Shown: positions 45,148 to 55,590, counted from the stretch's first letter. The stretch is DNA of 64,000 bases from Candidatus Villigracilis saccharophilus (GCA_016709305.1 JADJNA010000055.1:124001-188000), one strand, 5' to 3'. Program-made: numbers and translations. The notes: a model not told the origin generated them from the sequence alone.

Positions 45148-46575
45148 ATGAAGATTCTGATTGTGGATGATGATGATATCGCGTTGGCAGTTGCAAGCAA
45201 AATACTAAGTAACAATGGGTATGAAGTAGAAACTGCCGAAGATGTGGAAACTGCCCTAAAGATACAGCACGCTCATAATATTCAGATCGTAATATCTGAT
45301 TGGAATATGCCCAAAATGACCGGTATTGATTTATGCCGCATCTTGAGGTCTTTGCCCAAAGTCGTTGGGTATATTTACATTGTTATTGTTACTGCGCGAA
45401 ATAGCAAGGAAGACATGATCGAGGGGCTTTCAGCGGGTGCGGATGATTTTCTCTCCAAGCCTTTTGAGCCTGCTGAACTTTTGGTTCGGGTCCGCAACGC
45501 CGAAAGGATCCTTGCAATGGAAATAGATCTCAAGCATAGCGAGACCCGTAACCTGGCATTGCTCAGCGCTGTTCCTGATACGATCTACCGAATTAGTCGT
45601 GATGGAATCCTTTTGGACTATAAGGCAAATTCATCTGATCTCATGCTTGTGCCTGAAGAGGAAATAATCGGTGCCCCTTTGAGCAGGATCCTGCCGGATT
45701 TACTCATGCAAGATGCAATGGTTTGTATCCAAAATGCCCTGCAAAGCAAGGAAATCCAAACGATGGAATATACGCAAAAGGTAGGCGCTTCATCATATGT
45801 ATTTGAAGCGCGGTTTAAGGATAGCGGTGCAGACGAAGTAACCGCCATTATTCGAGACATTAGCGACCAGGCCCGCCTGGAACAAATGAAATCCGATTTT
45901 ATAAATAGGGCTTCCCACGAATTGCGCACCCCGATAGCCAACATGGTATTAATGGCTCATTTAATCGACGGCGGAGGGACGCAGGATGAAAAGCAGGAAT
46001 ATTGGGACGTACTAAAGAATGAATTGGGAAGGGAGCGTACGCTGGTTGAAGACTTACTAAGCGTTGGCCGGATGGAAAGTGGGCAGATCGACCTGCGTTT
46101 AAGTTCTTTTGATCTGGCTGAAATGCTCGACAAGGTCGTACAGCAAATGAATCCACAGGCGAGGAAAAAACAAATATCAATCTTGCTGCAGATAATTCCC
46201 GCCCTTGACCAGATACCTTTGCAGATCACTGCAGATGAAAAAGCCTTGATCCAGGTCTTTGTAAACTTGATTGGGAATGCCATAAAATTCACGCCTCCCA
46301 ATGGGAGGGTAAATATCACTTTGCAAAGAGTACATGCGGGATTTGAAGTGTCGATCAGCGATACAGGCATTGGGATTCCCAGTCAGGATATCCCTTTGTT
46401 ACTCACACGCTTTTTTCGGGGAACGAATGCCATCGAGGAAGAAATACCGGGAACAGGTATTGGATTGTTCATCGTACATGCAACATTAAAAAAACATGGT
46501 GGGAAGATCAAGGTGAGCAGCGAATTAGGGAAAGGTAGTCAATTTGATATCTGGCTTCCTGAGATTGCCGCCTAG
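45148..46575 (+). CDS. receiver-PAS-histidine kinase hybrid
   Basis: A 475-residue cytoplasmic protein: receiver (residues 1-122, phosphate acceptor D51 in ISDWNMPK), a PAS-like domain (about 130-240, AVPDTIYRISRDG), then HisKA with the H-box FINRASHELRTPIANM and an ATPase domain (NLIGNAIKFT, DTGIGIP, GTGIGLFIV). No membrane segment. It takes phosphate from another kinase at the receiver and signals through its own kinase, probably to a separate regulator. A GAGG site precedes the ATG. Its receiver is nearly the same as that of the HD-GYP protein at 54586. Convergent with the next kinase, ending 4 bases into it. Confidence 0.9.
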   Translation: MKILIVDDDDIALAVASKILSNNGYEVETAEDVETALKIQHAHNIQIVISDWNMPKMTGIDLCRILRSLPKVVGYIYIVIVTARNSKEDMIEGLSAGADDFLSKPFEPAELLVRVRNAERILAMEIDLKHSETRNLALLSAVPDTIYRISRDGILLDYKANSSDLMLVPEEEIIGAPLSRILPDLLMQDAMVCIQNALQSKEIQTMEYTQKVGASSYVFEARFKDSGADEVTAIIRDISDQARLEQMKSDFINRASHELRTPIANMVLMAHLIDGGGTQDEKQEYWDVLKNELGRERTLVEDLLSVGRMESGQIDLRLSSFDLAEMLDKVVQQMNPQARKKQISILLQIIPALDQIPLQITADEKALIQVFVNLIGNAIKFTPPNGRVNITLQRVHAGFEVSISDTGIGIPSQDIPLLLTRFFRGTNAIEEEIPGTGIGLFIVHATLKKHGGKIKVSSELGKGSQFDIWLPEIAA

Positions 46576-47729
46576 CGGTTAGCATGTGCTGATAAAAATG
46601 TGAAGGCTTTAGGCATGTCATGCGGTGCCGGGGGAAGTATCATTTGAACCCGGCAACCGTTGTCGATAGGCAAAATCTTCACATCGCCGGATAGGGAACG
46701 GGCTATGATTTGAGCGATGGTCAAACCAATTCCAAGTCCGCCATATTCTCGAGTGATGCCCTGGCTGATCTGAAAATAACGGTCGAATACTTTCTCGCGC
46801 AATTCAACAGGAATGCCAATCCCTTGATCTGTTATGGTAAGCACGCAGCCGCCTTCACCATTCTCATCAAGGTCAACCAAAACTGTGCTTTGTGGGGGAG
46901 CGAATTTTAAGGCATTATCGATCAGGTGGATACAGGCATGGCTGAATTCAGCGCGTGAAGCATGAATATTAATTCCCTCAGCAATATTCACTTTCAATTG
47001 AATTTCTTTTTCGATGTATAAGGTCTGCCGCAATGAGATTGGAAGCGTGAAATCTAATTTGATATCCACTTTTTGTCTGAAACAATGCAAGGGATGTGCA
47101 TCGTGCGAATTTAGGAAGATCAGGTCATCAATTAATGCCTTGAGACGATATGACTGAGAGAGCGCGATTTCAACAAACCATTTCAGATCATTAGGATCAT
47201 TATATTTATTACGCAAGATCATGTCTAGTGAAAGCAGGATCTGCGTCATGGGGGTCCGCAGCTCATGAGATACGTTTTGCGACATTTCGGATTGGATCCG
47301 CTCTATTTGGTGCGTCATCTCAACGGCTGCTGTCTGACGCATCGTTTCCTGGCGGCGAAGGATCGCATTAATACGTGCCACCAACTCCAGTGGGTCAAAA
47401 GGCTTGGTGATATAGTCGTCGGCTCCATTGCTGAAGCCTCTAAGCTTGTCGGTCTGGGTATTGCGGGCAGTCAGGAATAAAAAAGGAATATTCCTCGTCA
47501 GGGGATTTGTGGACGTTGCCTCTCTGATTTTAAATCCGTCAAGATGCGGCATCATAATATCGCAGATGATCAGATCGGGATGGGATTGCTCGGCTAATTT
47601 GACGCCAATTCGGCTGTCTTCGCACGTGATTGCTTTATACCCATTACGCTCCATCAAAGCTTTTATACCAAGAAGCATCGAATAGTCATCATCAATGACC
47701 AGAATAGTTTTAATATTCTCCCTATCCAT
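46572..47729 (-). CDS. receiver-histidine kinase hybrid
   Basis: A 385-residue cytoplasmic protein: receiver (D57 in LIICDIMMPHLDG), a short coiled coil, HisKA with intact H-box (QNVSHELRTPMTQ, H155), and an ATPase domain (HLIDNALKFAPP, DQGIGIP, YGGLGIGLTIAQ). The C-terminal 20 residues are a variable tail. It resembles response-type kinases that relay phosphate from a membrane sensor to further outputs. The next gene upstream (47804-48953) is a paralogue in the same direction, so the pair arose by tandem duplication. Confidence 0.9.
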   Translation of the reverse strand: MDRENIKTILVIDDDYSMLLGIKALMERNGYKAITCEDSRIGVKLAEQSHPDLIICDIMMPHLDGFKIREATSTNPLTRNIPFLFLTARNTQTDKLRGFSNGADDYITKPFDPLELVARINAILRRQETMRQTAAVEMTHQIERIQSEMSQNVSHELRTPMTQILLSLDMILRNKYNDPNDLKWFVEIALSQSYRLKALIDDLIFLNSHDAHPLHCFRQKVDIKLDFTLPISLRQTLYIEKEIQLKVNIAEGINIHASRAEFSHACIHLIDNALKFAPPQSTVLVDLDENGEGGCVLTITDQGIGIPVELREKVFDRYFQISQGITREYGGLGIGLTIAQIIARSLSGDVKILPIDNGCRVQMILPPAPHDMPKAFTFLSAHANR

Positions 47730-47803
47730 TATTTGTCTCCAAATTTCAGATGAATATCTGGTACGTTGAGCGATGCTAGAATCAAATTAATTTGAGCTGG
47801 ATG

Positions 47804-48953
47804 TCAGTAATAGATATTTACAAATGAGTTGTATGAAATATCGAGCGGTGCAGGGGGAAGAACCATTTGTACTAGACAATGATGTTCATCCGGCAGTATG
47901 ATCACATCACCTCCCAAAGACCGGGTGATCGGGCGGGCGACCGTCAATCCCAACCCCAATCCTTTGGTGTCAGCTGTATCTTCCTGTCTGACCTGATAAT
48001 ACCGATCAAACACCTTTTCGCGTTGTTCGACAGGGATCCCAGGACCATGATCTGACACCGTCAAAACACATCCGCCTTCTCCATTGGCAGCGAGATCAAT
48101 GAGGATGGATGACTTTGGAGGGGCGAATTTCATCGCATTATCCACAAGGTGTATCACAACATGGGTGAATTCTTTTCGCGGCGCGTGGATGATAATCCCA
48201 TCAGAGATTTGTATTTCCACTCGAAGGTCTTTTCCATGATACAGCTCCTCCCTTTGGTGAATGGGGAGGATGAAATCATCTTGGATATCCACAACCTGCC
48301 TCATATAAAGTATCGAACCTTTTTCGTATGCGTTTAAGAACTTTAGATCATTTGCCAGCATATTGAGGCGATTGGATTGCGAAGTTACCGTTTCCACATA
48401 CTGTTCCAGTCTTTCGGGGTCACGATATTTCTCGCGCAGGATGGTTTCGAGCGAGAGTAGATTTGAGAATCGGAGCTTGTATGCTATCTGAAAGATTTTG
48501 CGATACTTCGCCCTTGAGGCGCTCTATTTGACGGCTCATTTCCCGAAGCACTTTTTCCTGATCCCGTTCCTGGCTTCGGAAGATCGCATGGATGCGCGCC
48601 AACAATTCCTCCGGATCAAATGGTTTTGTGATGTAATCATCAACACCTTCTTGAAAACCTCGCAACTTATCAGATTGAGTATCCCGGGCTGATAAAAACA
48701 GGAAAGGAATATCCTGTGTGGCCGCATTGGACTCCATCGCCTCACGGATTTTAAATCCATCCATTTTGGGCATCATGATGTCACAAATTATAAGGTCAGG
48801 CTGGGATTCCCCGGCCAGTTGTATGCTGGATGGGCTGTCTTCACAGATCGTCACATTGTATTTATTTCTTGTTAACAAAGTTTTTAGCACAAGCAACATC
48901 ATCTGGTCATCATCAATAACCAGAATGGCGCGCGCCTTCTTTACATGATCCAT
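47804..48953 (-). pseudogene. receiver-histidine kinase hybrid with degenerate H-box; frameshifted
   Basis: The start at 48953 (MDHVKKARAILVIDDDQ) aligns with the neighbour's. The first frame, to 48420, gives the receiver (D58 in LIICDIMMPKMDG) and part of HisKA; the second frame (from about 48470 to 47804) gives LLSLETILREKYRDPERLE, the HATPase domain (HLVDNAMKFAPP, DHGPGIP, LGLGLTVAR) and the tail. Where the paralogue reads QNVSHELRTP this one reads QNLSDSIQAP, so the phosphate-carrying histidine is Asp and the rest of the box is lost. Apart from the frame break, the kinase step is therefore unlikely; the receiver and ATP-binding parts may still act as a modulator. Confidence 0.75.
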
Positions 48954-49073
48954 GCTTTTAACATCATACCTTCCTTCATTTATACAATTATAGATATACT
49001 TCCTTTGAAGCATATTTGACCGATACCCATACATCTTTTTTGACAAAAAACGCTTTGTGATGTGTTAAAGCTC

Positions 49074-50105
49074 TTACTTCAAATCTGCAACAGCATTGTG
49101 AAATTCGTCAGCCCGCGCGATGACCTCATCGAGCTCCTCAACTACTGCGTCCCAGTTGTTCTCAATCAGAATCTTCTCTAAACTTCCAAGAGCCCGTCGA
49201 AGCGGTTCTGCGGAAAGATTTCCTGCACTGCCTTTTAGTTTATGCACCAATTGTTTAACTTGTTCGGCATTTTTCGATTCCAGAGCTAGTTTTATTTCAG
49301 CCAGATTATCTTCAAGTCGGGCATCCATCTTTTTAAGTAATCTCAAAGCAAGTTCCTTGTCATCCATCAAACGGCGATAAAGCGCATCAAATTCGATGGG
49401 AGCAGAAGTTGTTTCATTGACGGTGTTTTGATCTGTATTCGATGATGGAAAATCAGGCGACTGGACATTATTTTGAACCAGGCTTGTGTGAGTTGAATTT
49501 TTCCAGTAGATGATTTTTTCTATCAATTGAACTGGATTGAATGGTTTTGATATGTAATCATTCATGCCTGCCTGCAGACAAGCATCATGGTCTTTTTGCA
49601 TTGCATTGGCGGTCATCGCAATAATTGGAACTTTATGGTTGATTACCGGGGTTGATTCATCCCGGATGTAACGGGTAGCCTGCAGGCCATCCATTTCAGG
49701 CATCTGCATGTCCATCAAAACCAAATCGAAGGAAGTGGTTGCCAGGAGGTTCACAGCTTCCCTGCCATTCATTACCGCCTGCGCAAGCAGGCCTTTTTTC
49801 TGCAGGATCCTTATGGCTACTTCCTGATTGATCAGATTATCCTCAGCCAACAAAATCCTGATATTCGAGAGTGGTGATGGGTCTGCGGTTTTTGGCGAAG
49901 ATTTGTTAACAGCAATCGAGTTTGAAAACGCCATTCCTGTCGGATCAGAATTTGAAATATTTTCCAAGTATTTATAAAGATGGCGGATCTGGATCGGTTT
50001 GGTCAGTGAACCTGAAACACCAGCTTCTTCAAAGGTCTGTGTATCAGGGAAATCCCCACCTGAGGTCATCAATATCAGGCAGGGTTTTGGTTGTATATTC
50101 CTCAT
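49074..50105 (-). pseudogene. hybrid sensor kinase, C-terminal piece (receiver 1 end, receiver 2, HPt)
   Basis: A 343-codon frame that continues the large kinase at 50158-53412: residues 1-50 finish the first receiver (LILMTSGGDFPDT, SLTKPIQ), then a complete second receiver (ILLAEDNLINQ, D in LVLMDMQMPEMDG, ISKPFNP) and an HPt domain with the phosphate histidine in VHKLKGSAGNL. Two small indels between 50105 and 50165 separate it from the main piece; in the space between, another frame reads IELARKIKMRNIQPKPCL, giving continuity. HPt would pass phosphate on to a soluble output regulator such as those nearby. Confidence 0.8.
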
Positions 50106-50157
50106 CTTGATCTTGCGTGCAAGCTCGATCCACTAACTCCCTCAAGGGGTGTCGAAT

Positions 50158-53100
50158 TCAAAACAAGTGGATCGGCCCCTGTATTTCAAGAGAATCGATG
50201 GCATGGTTCGCATCCGTGACCGCGAATGCTGAATAACCATACTCCTTCAAGCGGCCAGCAAGAATCTGATTGTTACTGGTATTGTCATCAACAATTAGGA
50301 TTTTATTGTTTTTCTCAAATTCGGATTTGGTCGACATAGCAATCGGCTGGCTGCCTGAATATTGGATCGGTATGGAGAACCAGAAAATTGATCCAACCGC
50401 ATATGTGCTTTCTGCGCCGATCTCGCCTTGCATTAATTTCACCAAATTCTTGGATATCGAAAGCCCCAATCCAGTCCCGCCAAATTTTTTTGTTGAAGAG
50501 GAGTCTACCTGGGTAAATGCGTGGAACAGCGTACCGATCTTATCTTCAGGGATGCCAATTCCGGTATCTTGGATCTCAAATTTGATCACTGCATGCATGT
50601 TATCCGAACTTTGGAGAGTGACGGAAAGAATGACTTCACCCTGATCGGTGAATTTGATGGCATTTGCCACCAGATTATATAGAACCTGACGGATGCGCCT
50701 CTCATCCCCTAGAAATGTATTCGGGATCTCAGGAGCAACATCGCAGATCCATTCCAGACCCTTTTCATGAGCACGCAGCGCGAATGTATCTCCGATCTCC
50801 TGGATCAATTCAGGCAGGTCAAACTCCTGCTTAATAATGTCCAATTTTTCCGCTTCAATTTTCGAAAAATCGAGAATGTCATTGATGATGCTCAAGAGCG
50901 ATTCTGCGCTGAGATCAATGAGTTTGGCATAGCGCTGTTGTTCAGAAGTAAGTTGAGTGTCCAGCAGCAATCCGGTCATGCCAATCACACCGTTGATCGG
51001 GGTGCGAATTTCATGGCTCATATTGGCGAGGAATTCATCTTTGGCCCGAACCGCCTGTGCCAGGCTGGCATTCGATGCGGAAATTTCCGCCGTGCGTTCA
51101 GTAATCCGTTGAGCCAGGGATGCGCGTTCTTCGATCAAGATTTGTTCGATCTGCTTGCGTTCATTGATCTCATTGCCTAATTCAAGATTGATCTTTTCAA
51201 GTTGAGCGGTGCGGCTGGCGACACGATCTTCTAGTTGTTCGTTGAAATGTCGAAGTTCTTGCAGCAGGAGTGTATTGTTCATACTGCTGGTTCCCAGGCG
51301 GGCTACCAGCGAAAGTATACGGATATCTGATGCCGTAAAGTGATTTTTATCCTGCCTTTCAACGCCCAACAACCCGATCAGCTCATCTCCCCAGATCATT
51401 GGTACCGCGGCTGCGGAACGAATTCCTTTGCCTGTGAATTGCGGCGAACTGTGTTCCCAACTGTCGTAGTCGTTAACCGTAATGGGTTGGCGGGTGAGTG
51501 CTACTTGTCCGGAAAGTCCTTCGCCGAGCGCAAGATGTGTCCCTTTCACCCAGTCCAAACCTATGAGATCCACCAGTTCGAGATCTCCGCGGGTCTTGTC
51601 AAATAAATAGATGAATCCTGAAGATATTTCCAGGATCTTGGTAGTATGGCTGATAATGCTATGTAATAGGTCAGGAATGCTATTCAGGTTGGCAAGGTCA
51701 TGAGCTGTCTCATACAGGTTTTCGAAAACATGCACACGCCTCTGGGTTTCTTCGAGTAGATTGGTCTTGGCAATTGCCAGCGAAATTTGGCGCGCGGCCT
51801 GCTCGCCGGACGAGATCTCTTCATCTGAAAAGATACGGGCATTGGATGAAATTATCAAAGCAATGCCAAGTTTCTGATTGGCGGCGTGCAGGGGAATAGC
51901 CAGCAGGGAGCAATTATCCAGTCCAAATTTTGCACCATCCTGTATCAAGGCAGACTCTGATGCATTCGCAATGAAGATGGGTTGATCAGTAGTGATCAGG
52001 TCGGGAAGCACAGGCCCGGCTTCAGGGGCTACGCTTAAGAGGATGGAATTATGGATCCGTCCTTCCATCCCGAAAACTGTCATGCGGGACTCTGTATGGT
52101 TAGGCTGAGTAAGGATGATGTAGCTGCGGTCTGCGTCGAGCAATTTGCCGAGGTGACCGATCATACTTATCAGCATTTGATCGAGGTCTGAGGTGTCCAG
52201 CCCCACAAGCGTGATCTCATTAAGCAGGGTCAGGTAATGTTCGCGGGCGCGCAAGGTTTCTTCGGCCCGTTGTTTTTCCACACGGCTCTCAAGGAAGTTG
52301 TTAAACCAGGTTACAAGCTCCCCGATCTCATCATCCCGGTTGTGCTTCAAGCGGGTGGATAGATCGAGTACTCCTTCTTCATACTGCTTGAAAGTACTGG
52401 TGATCTGTCGCACTGGCTGGACCAAGCTGCGGTTATATAACATCGTTAGTAAGAAAACAACGCCGAAAGATACCAGTAATACCAGAACAGTTGTGGTGGC
52501 GATAGGAAGCGCCTGGGCGGAAAGAGCACTCACTGGAATAAAACTGGCAACCGTCCAGTCGCTGTTCAATGAATGCGAATAGGTCACGATCATCGGGCTG
52601 CCATTAATATCGGTGATGAAGGTACCTTCTGCCTCGGATAGATCGATCATGAATCCGGCATTTACCTTGCTGCCCACCAGGCTGGGGTCTGGATGATAAA
52701 TGATCCGATTTTGCGTGTCGATGACCATGAGATATGCGCCTTCACCAAAGCGCGTTTTGGAAAACTGGGCGCGCAGGGTTTCAACATCATAATTGACGAC
52801 CAGCAGGGCTGCCGCTTTTAACTCTCCGGTTTCTGGATTAATTTTATTAAATACTTTTGCGGCGGTAATTACTTTCTTATGGGTTGAATCAATGTTGATA
52901 TTATCTTCTACGCCTGTCCAGAGGATATCGCCGCCTGCATCATTGGCCTGGGCAAATATTTCGTTCTTGGTTTCCTGGTTGATATTGTCTGCCAGCAGGG
53001 TATCTCCGACATGGAAATGCCGGTTGTCTTCTGTGTAAAAATCGATCGAGATCAGACCGTTAACGTTAATATAATTATTGAGGATGTACCCGATCCTGGC

Positions 53101-53412
53101 CTGGGTTGCTAGATTGGTATACACATTATTTGATGCACTATTTTCTGAGAGTACATTGTTGGTAATTTCTTCCACGCCGGAAACATTTGAGATCAGACTT
53201 TCAACCTCTTGCAGGAGAAGGTCCAAATAGTCTCTTTGATTATTGACCAACTCTGATGTGTAATCAAAGACCTGTTGTCTGATGATGGAAAAAGATACGC
53301 TATAAGCAAAAACTCCCAGGACCAAAAGGGGAATCACACTTACTCCGGCCAGATAAAAAATGAACTGACCGGAGATGTTGAGCCGTAGTTTGACTTTACG
53401 TTTAATGTTCAT
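50158..53412 (-). CDS. membrane hybrid sensor kinase, main piece (dCache-HAMP-GAF-GAF-HisKA-HATPase-REC start)
   Basis: A 1084-residue frame. Membrane segments lie at about residues 15-35 and 305-330, enclosing a dCache-like extracellular sensor with FYTEDNRHFHVGD and the second-lobe ILKAAALLVVNYDVE-like region. A HAMP linker, two GAF domains, a coiled coil and HisKA with FLANMSHEIRTPINGV follow, then HATPase (NLVANAIKFT, DTGIGIP, GGTGLGLSISKNL) and the first half of a receiver (KILIVDDNTSN), which breaks at 50158. The missing part follows in 49074-50105, for about 1440 residues total. It probably senses a small ligand outside the cell, perhaps with the sugar-type binding protein encoded just upstream. 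Confidence 0.88.
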   Translation of the reverse strand: MNIKRKVKLRLNISGQFIFYLAGVSVIPLLVLGVFAYSVSFSIIRQQVFDYTSELVNNQRDYLDLLLQEVESLISNVSGVEEITNNVLSENSASNNVYTNLATQARIGYILNNYINVNGLISIDFYTEDNRHFHVGDTLLADNINQETKNEIFAQANDAGGDILWTGVEDNINIDSTHKKVITAAKVFNKINPETGELKAAALLVVNYDVETLRAQFSKTRFGEGAYLMVIDTQNRIIYHPDPSLVGSKVNAGFMIDLSEAEGTFITDINGSPMIVTYSHSLNSDWTVASFIPVSALSAQALPIATTTVLVLLVSFGVVFLLTMLYNRSLVQPVRQITSTFKQYEEGVLDLSTRLKHNRDDEIGELVTWFNNFLESRVEKQRAEETLRAREHYLTLLNEITLVGLDTSDLDQMLISMIGHLGKLLDADRSYIILTQPNHTESRMTVFGMEGRIHNSILLSVAPEAGPVLPDLITTDQPIFIANASESALIQDGAKFGLDNCSLLAIPLHAANQKLGIALIISSNARIFSDEEISSGEQAARQISLAIAKTNLLEETQRRVHVFENLYETAHDLANLNSIPDLLHSIISHTTKILEISSGFIYLFDKTRGDLELVDLIGLDWVKGTHLALGEGLSGQVALTRQPITVNDYDSWEHSSPQFTGKGIRSAAAVPMIWGDELIGLLGVERQDKNHFTASDIRILSLVARLGTSSMNNTLLLQELRHFNEQLEDRVASRTAQLEKINLELGNEINERKQIEQILIEERASLAQRITERTAEISASNASLAQAVRAKDEFLANMSHEIRTPINGVIGMTGLLLDTQLTSEQQRYAKLIDLSAESLLSIINDILDFSKIEAEKLDIIKQEFDLPELIQEIGDTFALRAHEKGLEWICDVAPEIPNTFLGDERRIRQVLYNLVANAIKFTDQGEVILSVTLQSSDNMHAVIKFEIQDTGIGIPEDKIGTLFHAFTQVDSSSTKKFGGTGLGLSISKNLVKLMQGEIGAESTYAVGSIFWFSIPIQYSGSQPIAMSTKSEFEKNNKILIVDDNTSNNQILAGRLKEYGYSAFAVTDANHAIDSLEIQGPIHLF

Positions 53413-53484
53413 CCATATTGTTTGGTATTTTGAAAATAAATATTTCTGGCAAGCGGGTTCACCTGACAGAAAGCAGACTGTGCT

Positions 53485-54486
53485 CTATTTTAAAGTTTCT
53501 TGTGTAACCAGGATCACATCGACAAAATTTAATTGGGAAACTGATACCCCGTTGATCAGATCGAGCGCATATTGCACACCCATATATCCCTGCATGGCGG
53601 CTTGCTGATCGATCGTGGATGCCATTTTGCCGTCCTTGATGGCCTGTTGAGCTTCCTTCAAATTATCATACCCAGCCACCAGAACATTTGATAGGTTCGC
53701 TTCTTCCAAATATTGAATTGCTCCAAGCGCCATCATGTCGTTTGCACAAAAGATCGCTCCAATATCGGGATTGGTTTGGAACAGCTTCATGGTCAGATCA
53801 TGAGCTTCATCGATCTTCCAATGTGCAGTTTCTGAAGCGACAATTGTGATGTTTGGATTTTCACCAAAAGCGCGTTTGGCACCGGCAAGCCGGTCCTGGG
53901 CATTTCGGGCTTCCTGGATCCCTTCCAAAAGGACAACCTTGGTAGGCGTGGTGATCTGGTCTGATATGAATTTGGCTGACAAGTAAGCGCCATTCTCATT
54001 ATCAACACTGATGAAGGGCACATCTGTCAACCCCAATTTTTGTGACAATTCAGTATCCAATTGGTTGTCGATGTTGACAACTTTAATTCCGGCATCCTGT
54101 GCTTTTTTGAGGGCAGGGATCAATTCCTTTGAGTCGCCTGGAGCGATCACGATCGCGTCCACTTTCAACTCGATCAGGTTTTCAACAATCGCGATTTGTT
54201 GCTGAATGGATGTTTCCTGCGCGCCGGTCTTTACGATCAACTCTATTCCAAATTCACTTTCCGCCTTGCGTGCCCCATTCTCCATTTCTACAAAGAAAGG
54301 GTTGGTGAGCGTTTTCAGGACAAGGGCAACCTTCTTGGTTGGGGCCGGGCTGGTTACTTCAGAAGGGTTTGTCGGAGCAGACTCGATAAACGGCGCCCCG
54401 GTGGCTTGGGGTGCGGCTGTGCCACAGGACACCAGGGAAAACGCCAGTCCCACAGCGCATGAAAATTGAATTATTTTCTTTATCAT
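53485..54486 (-). CDS. sugar-type periplasmic-binding lipoprotein (RbsB-like)
   Basis: A 333-residue protein with a lipoprotein signal (LAFSLVSCG, Cys21), a short Pro/Thr linker and a type I binding fold: KVALVLKTLTNPFFVEM, DAIVIAPGDSKELIP, AGIKVVNIDNQLD, PDIGAIFCANDMMALGAI, VLVAGYDNLKEA. This family binds ribose, other sugars or autoinducer-2. No ABC permease or ATPase gene is close, and the gene precedes a dCache kinase in the same direction (73 bases), so it more likely presents ligand to the sensor than feeds a transporter. Anchored outside the inner membrane. Confidence 0.88.
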   Translation of the reverse strand: MIKKIIQFSCAVGLAFSLVSCGTAAPQATGAPFIESAPTNPSEVTSPAPTKKVALVLKTLTNPFFVEMENGARKAESEFGIELIVKTGAQETSIQQQIAIVENLIELKVDAIVIAPGDSKELIPALKKAQDAGIKVVNIDNQLDTELSQKLGLTDVPFISVDNENGAYLSAKFISDQITTPTKVVLLEGIQEARNAQDRLAGAKRAFGENPNITIVASETAHWKIDEAHDLTMKLFQTNPDIGAIFCANDMMALGAIQYLEEANLSNVLVAGYDNLKEAQQAIKDGKMASTIDQQAAMQGYMGVQYALDLINGVSVSQLNFVDVILVTQETLK

Positions 54487-54585
54487 TTTAAAAATCTCCT
54501 TTTAGCTTAATTTGAATATTGTAGTAATTAAAAGCTTTGAAATGACAGGATGCGATCCGATCATCGAATTTCCCTGATTGTTCAC

Positions 54586-55590
54586 TTAGGATTTGTCTGG
54601 GAAGTTCTTCTTGATTTCTTGAAGCTGATCTTCGACTTCCAGGAAAGCGTTTACGATCATCGGGTCAAATTGTGTCCCAATTCCATTTATGATAATTCCG
54701 CGGGCTACATCATGTGAAATGGCGGCCTTATATACTCGCTTTACTGTCACCGCATCGTAAACATCTGCAAGCGCGACGATACGGGCACAGAGTGGAATCT
54801 CTTCGCCTTTTAGCCCGCGCGGATAACCAGTACCATCCCAATGCTCATGGTGTGCCCATGCGCTGTCCCTTGCAATTTTTAAGTATTCTGCGCCAGGGCT
54901 GAGTTTTAAGCATGCATCCAAAGTTTCTGCGCCGATCTCCGCGTGACGTTTCATCACTTTCCATTCCTCGTCATTCAAACTGCCTGGCTTGAGGAGTATA
55001 TAATCCGGAATGCCTACCTTGCCTATGTCATGTAAAGGGCTGGTCCGGTAGATAAGATCTGAGAAGTGGGGAGGGAGTTGCGGACGAATAGTGGGGTTAC
55101 TTTCGAGATTCCTGGCAAGCACAGTAGCATAGGCACGCATGCGGTCAAGATGATTGCCTGTATCGGCGTCCTTTGATTCTGCCAGCTTGGCCAGGCTGAA
55201 AAGCATCATGGAGGTTGTCTCCAAAGCCAGCACCCGTTCTGCATTAATAATCCGTACAAGAAGTTCAGCCGGTTCAAAAGGCTTGGAGATAAAGTCATCT
55301 GCGCCGGCCTCCAAACCTTTCACCATATCTTCTTTGCTGTTACGCGCGGTTACCAAAATAATATAGATGTAGCCGACCAGAGGTGAGGATCTCAGGAAGT
55401 GCCAGAGATCAATACCGGTTACTTTTGGCATATTCCAGTCAGATATCACGATTTGAATATCGGTTGATCTGAGAATTTCCAAAGCACTTTCCCCGTCTTC
55501 TGCAATTACTACTTCATAGTTTTCTTCTTCCAAAATCTTTTTGGAGATTTCTAGCGCGATATCATCATCATCGACAACCAAGATCTTCAT
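54586..55590 (-). CDS. response regulator with HD-GYP cyclic-di-GMP phosphodiesterase
   Basis: About 334 residues from ATG 55590, chosen because MKILVVDDDD starts the receiver and GGGAAG lies upstream; the frame is open to 55662. Receiver residues 1-122 with D51; then an HD-GYP domain with HDIGKVGIPD and the HHEHWDGTGYPRGLKGEE signature, plus the nearby LADVYDAVT motif. It breaks down c-di-GMP, controlled by phosphorylation. The receiver shares nearly all motif residues with the kinase at 45148 (ISDWNMPK, TARNSKEDM, GADDF, SKPFEPAELLVR), so both may take phosphate from the same HPt protein. Confidence 0.93.
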   Translation of the reverse strand: MKILVVDDDDIALEISKKILEEENYEVVIAEDGESALEILRSTDIQIVISDWNMPKVTGIDLWHFLRSSPLVGYIYIILVTARNSKEDMVKGLEAGADDFISKPFEPAELLVRIINAERVLALETTSMMLFSLAKLAESKDADTGNHLDRMRAYATVLARNLESNPTIRPQLPPHFSDLIYRTSPLHDIGKVGIPDYILLKPGSLNDEEWKVMKRHAEIGAETLDACLKLSPGAEYLKIARDSAWAHHEHWDGTGYPRGLKGEEIPLCARIVALADVYDAVTVKRVYKAAISHDVARGIIINGIGTQFDPMIVNAFLEVEDQLQEIKKNFPDKS

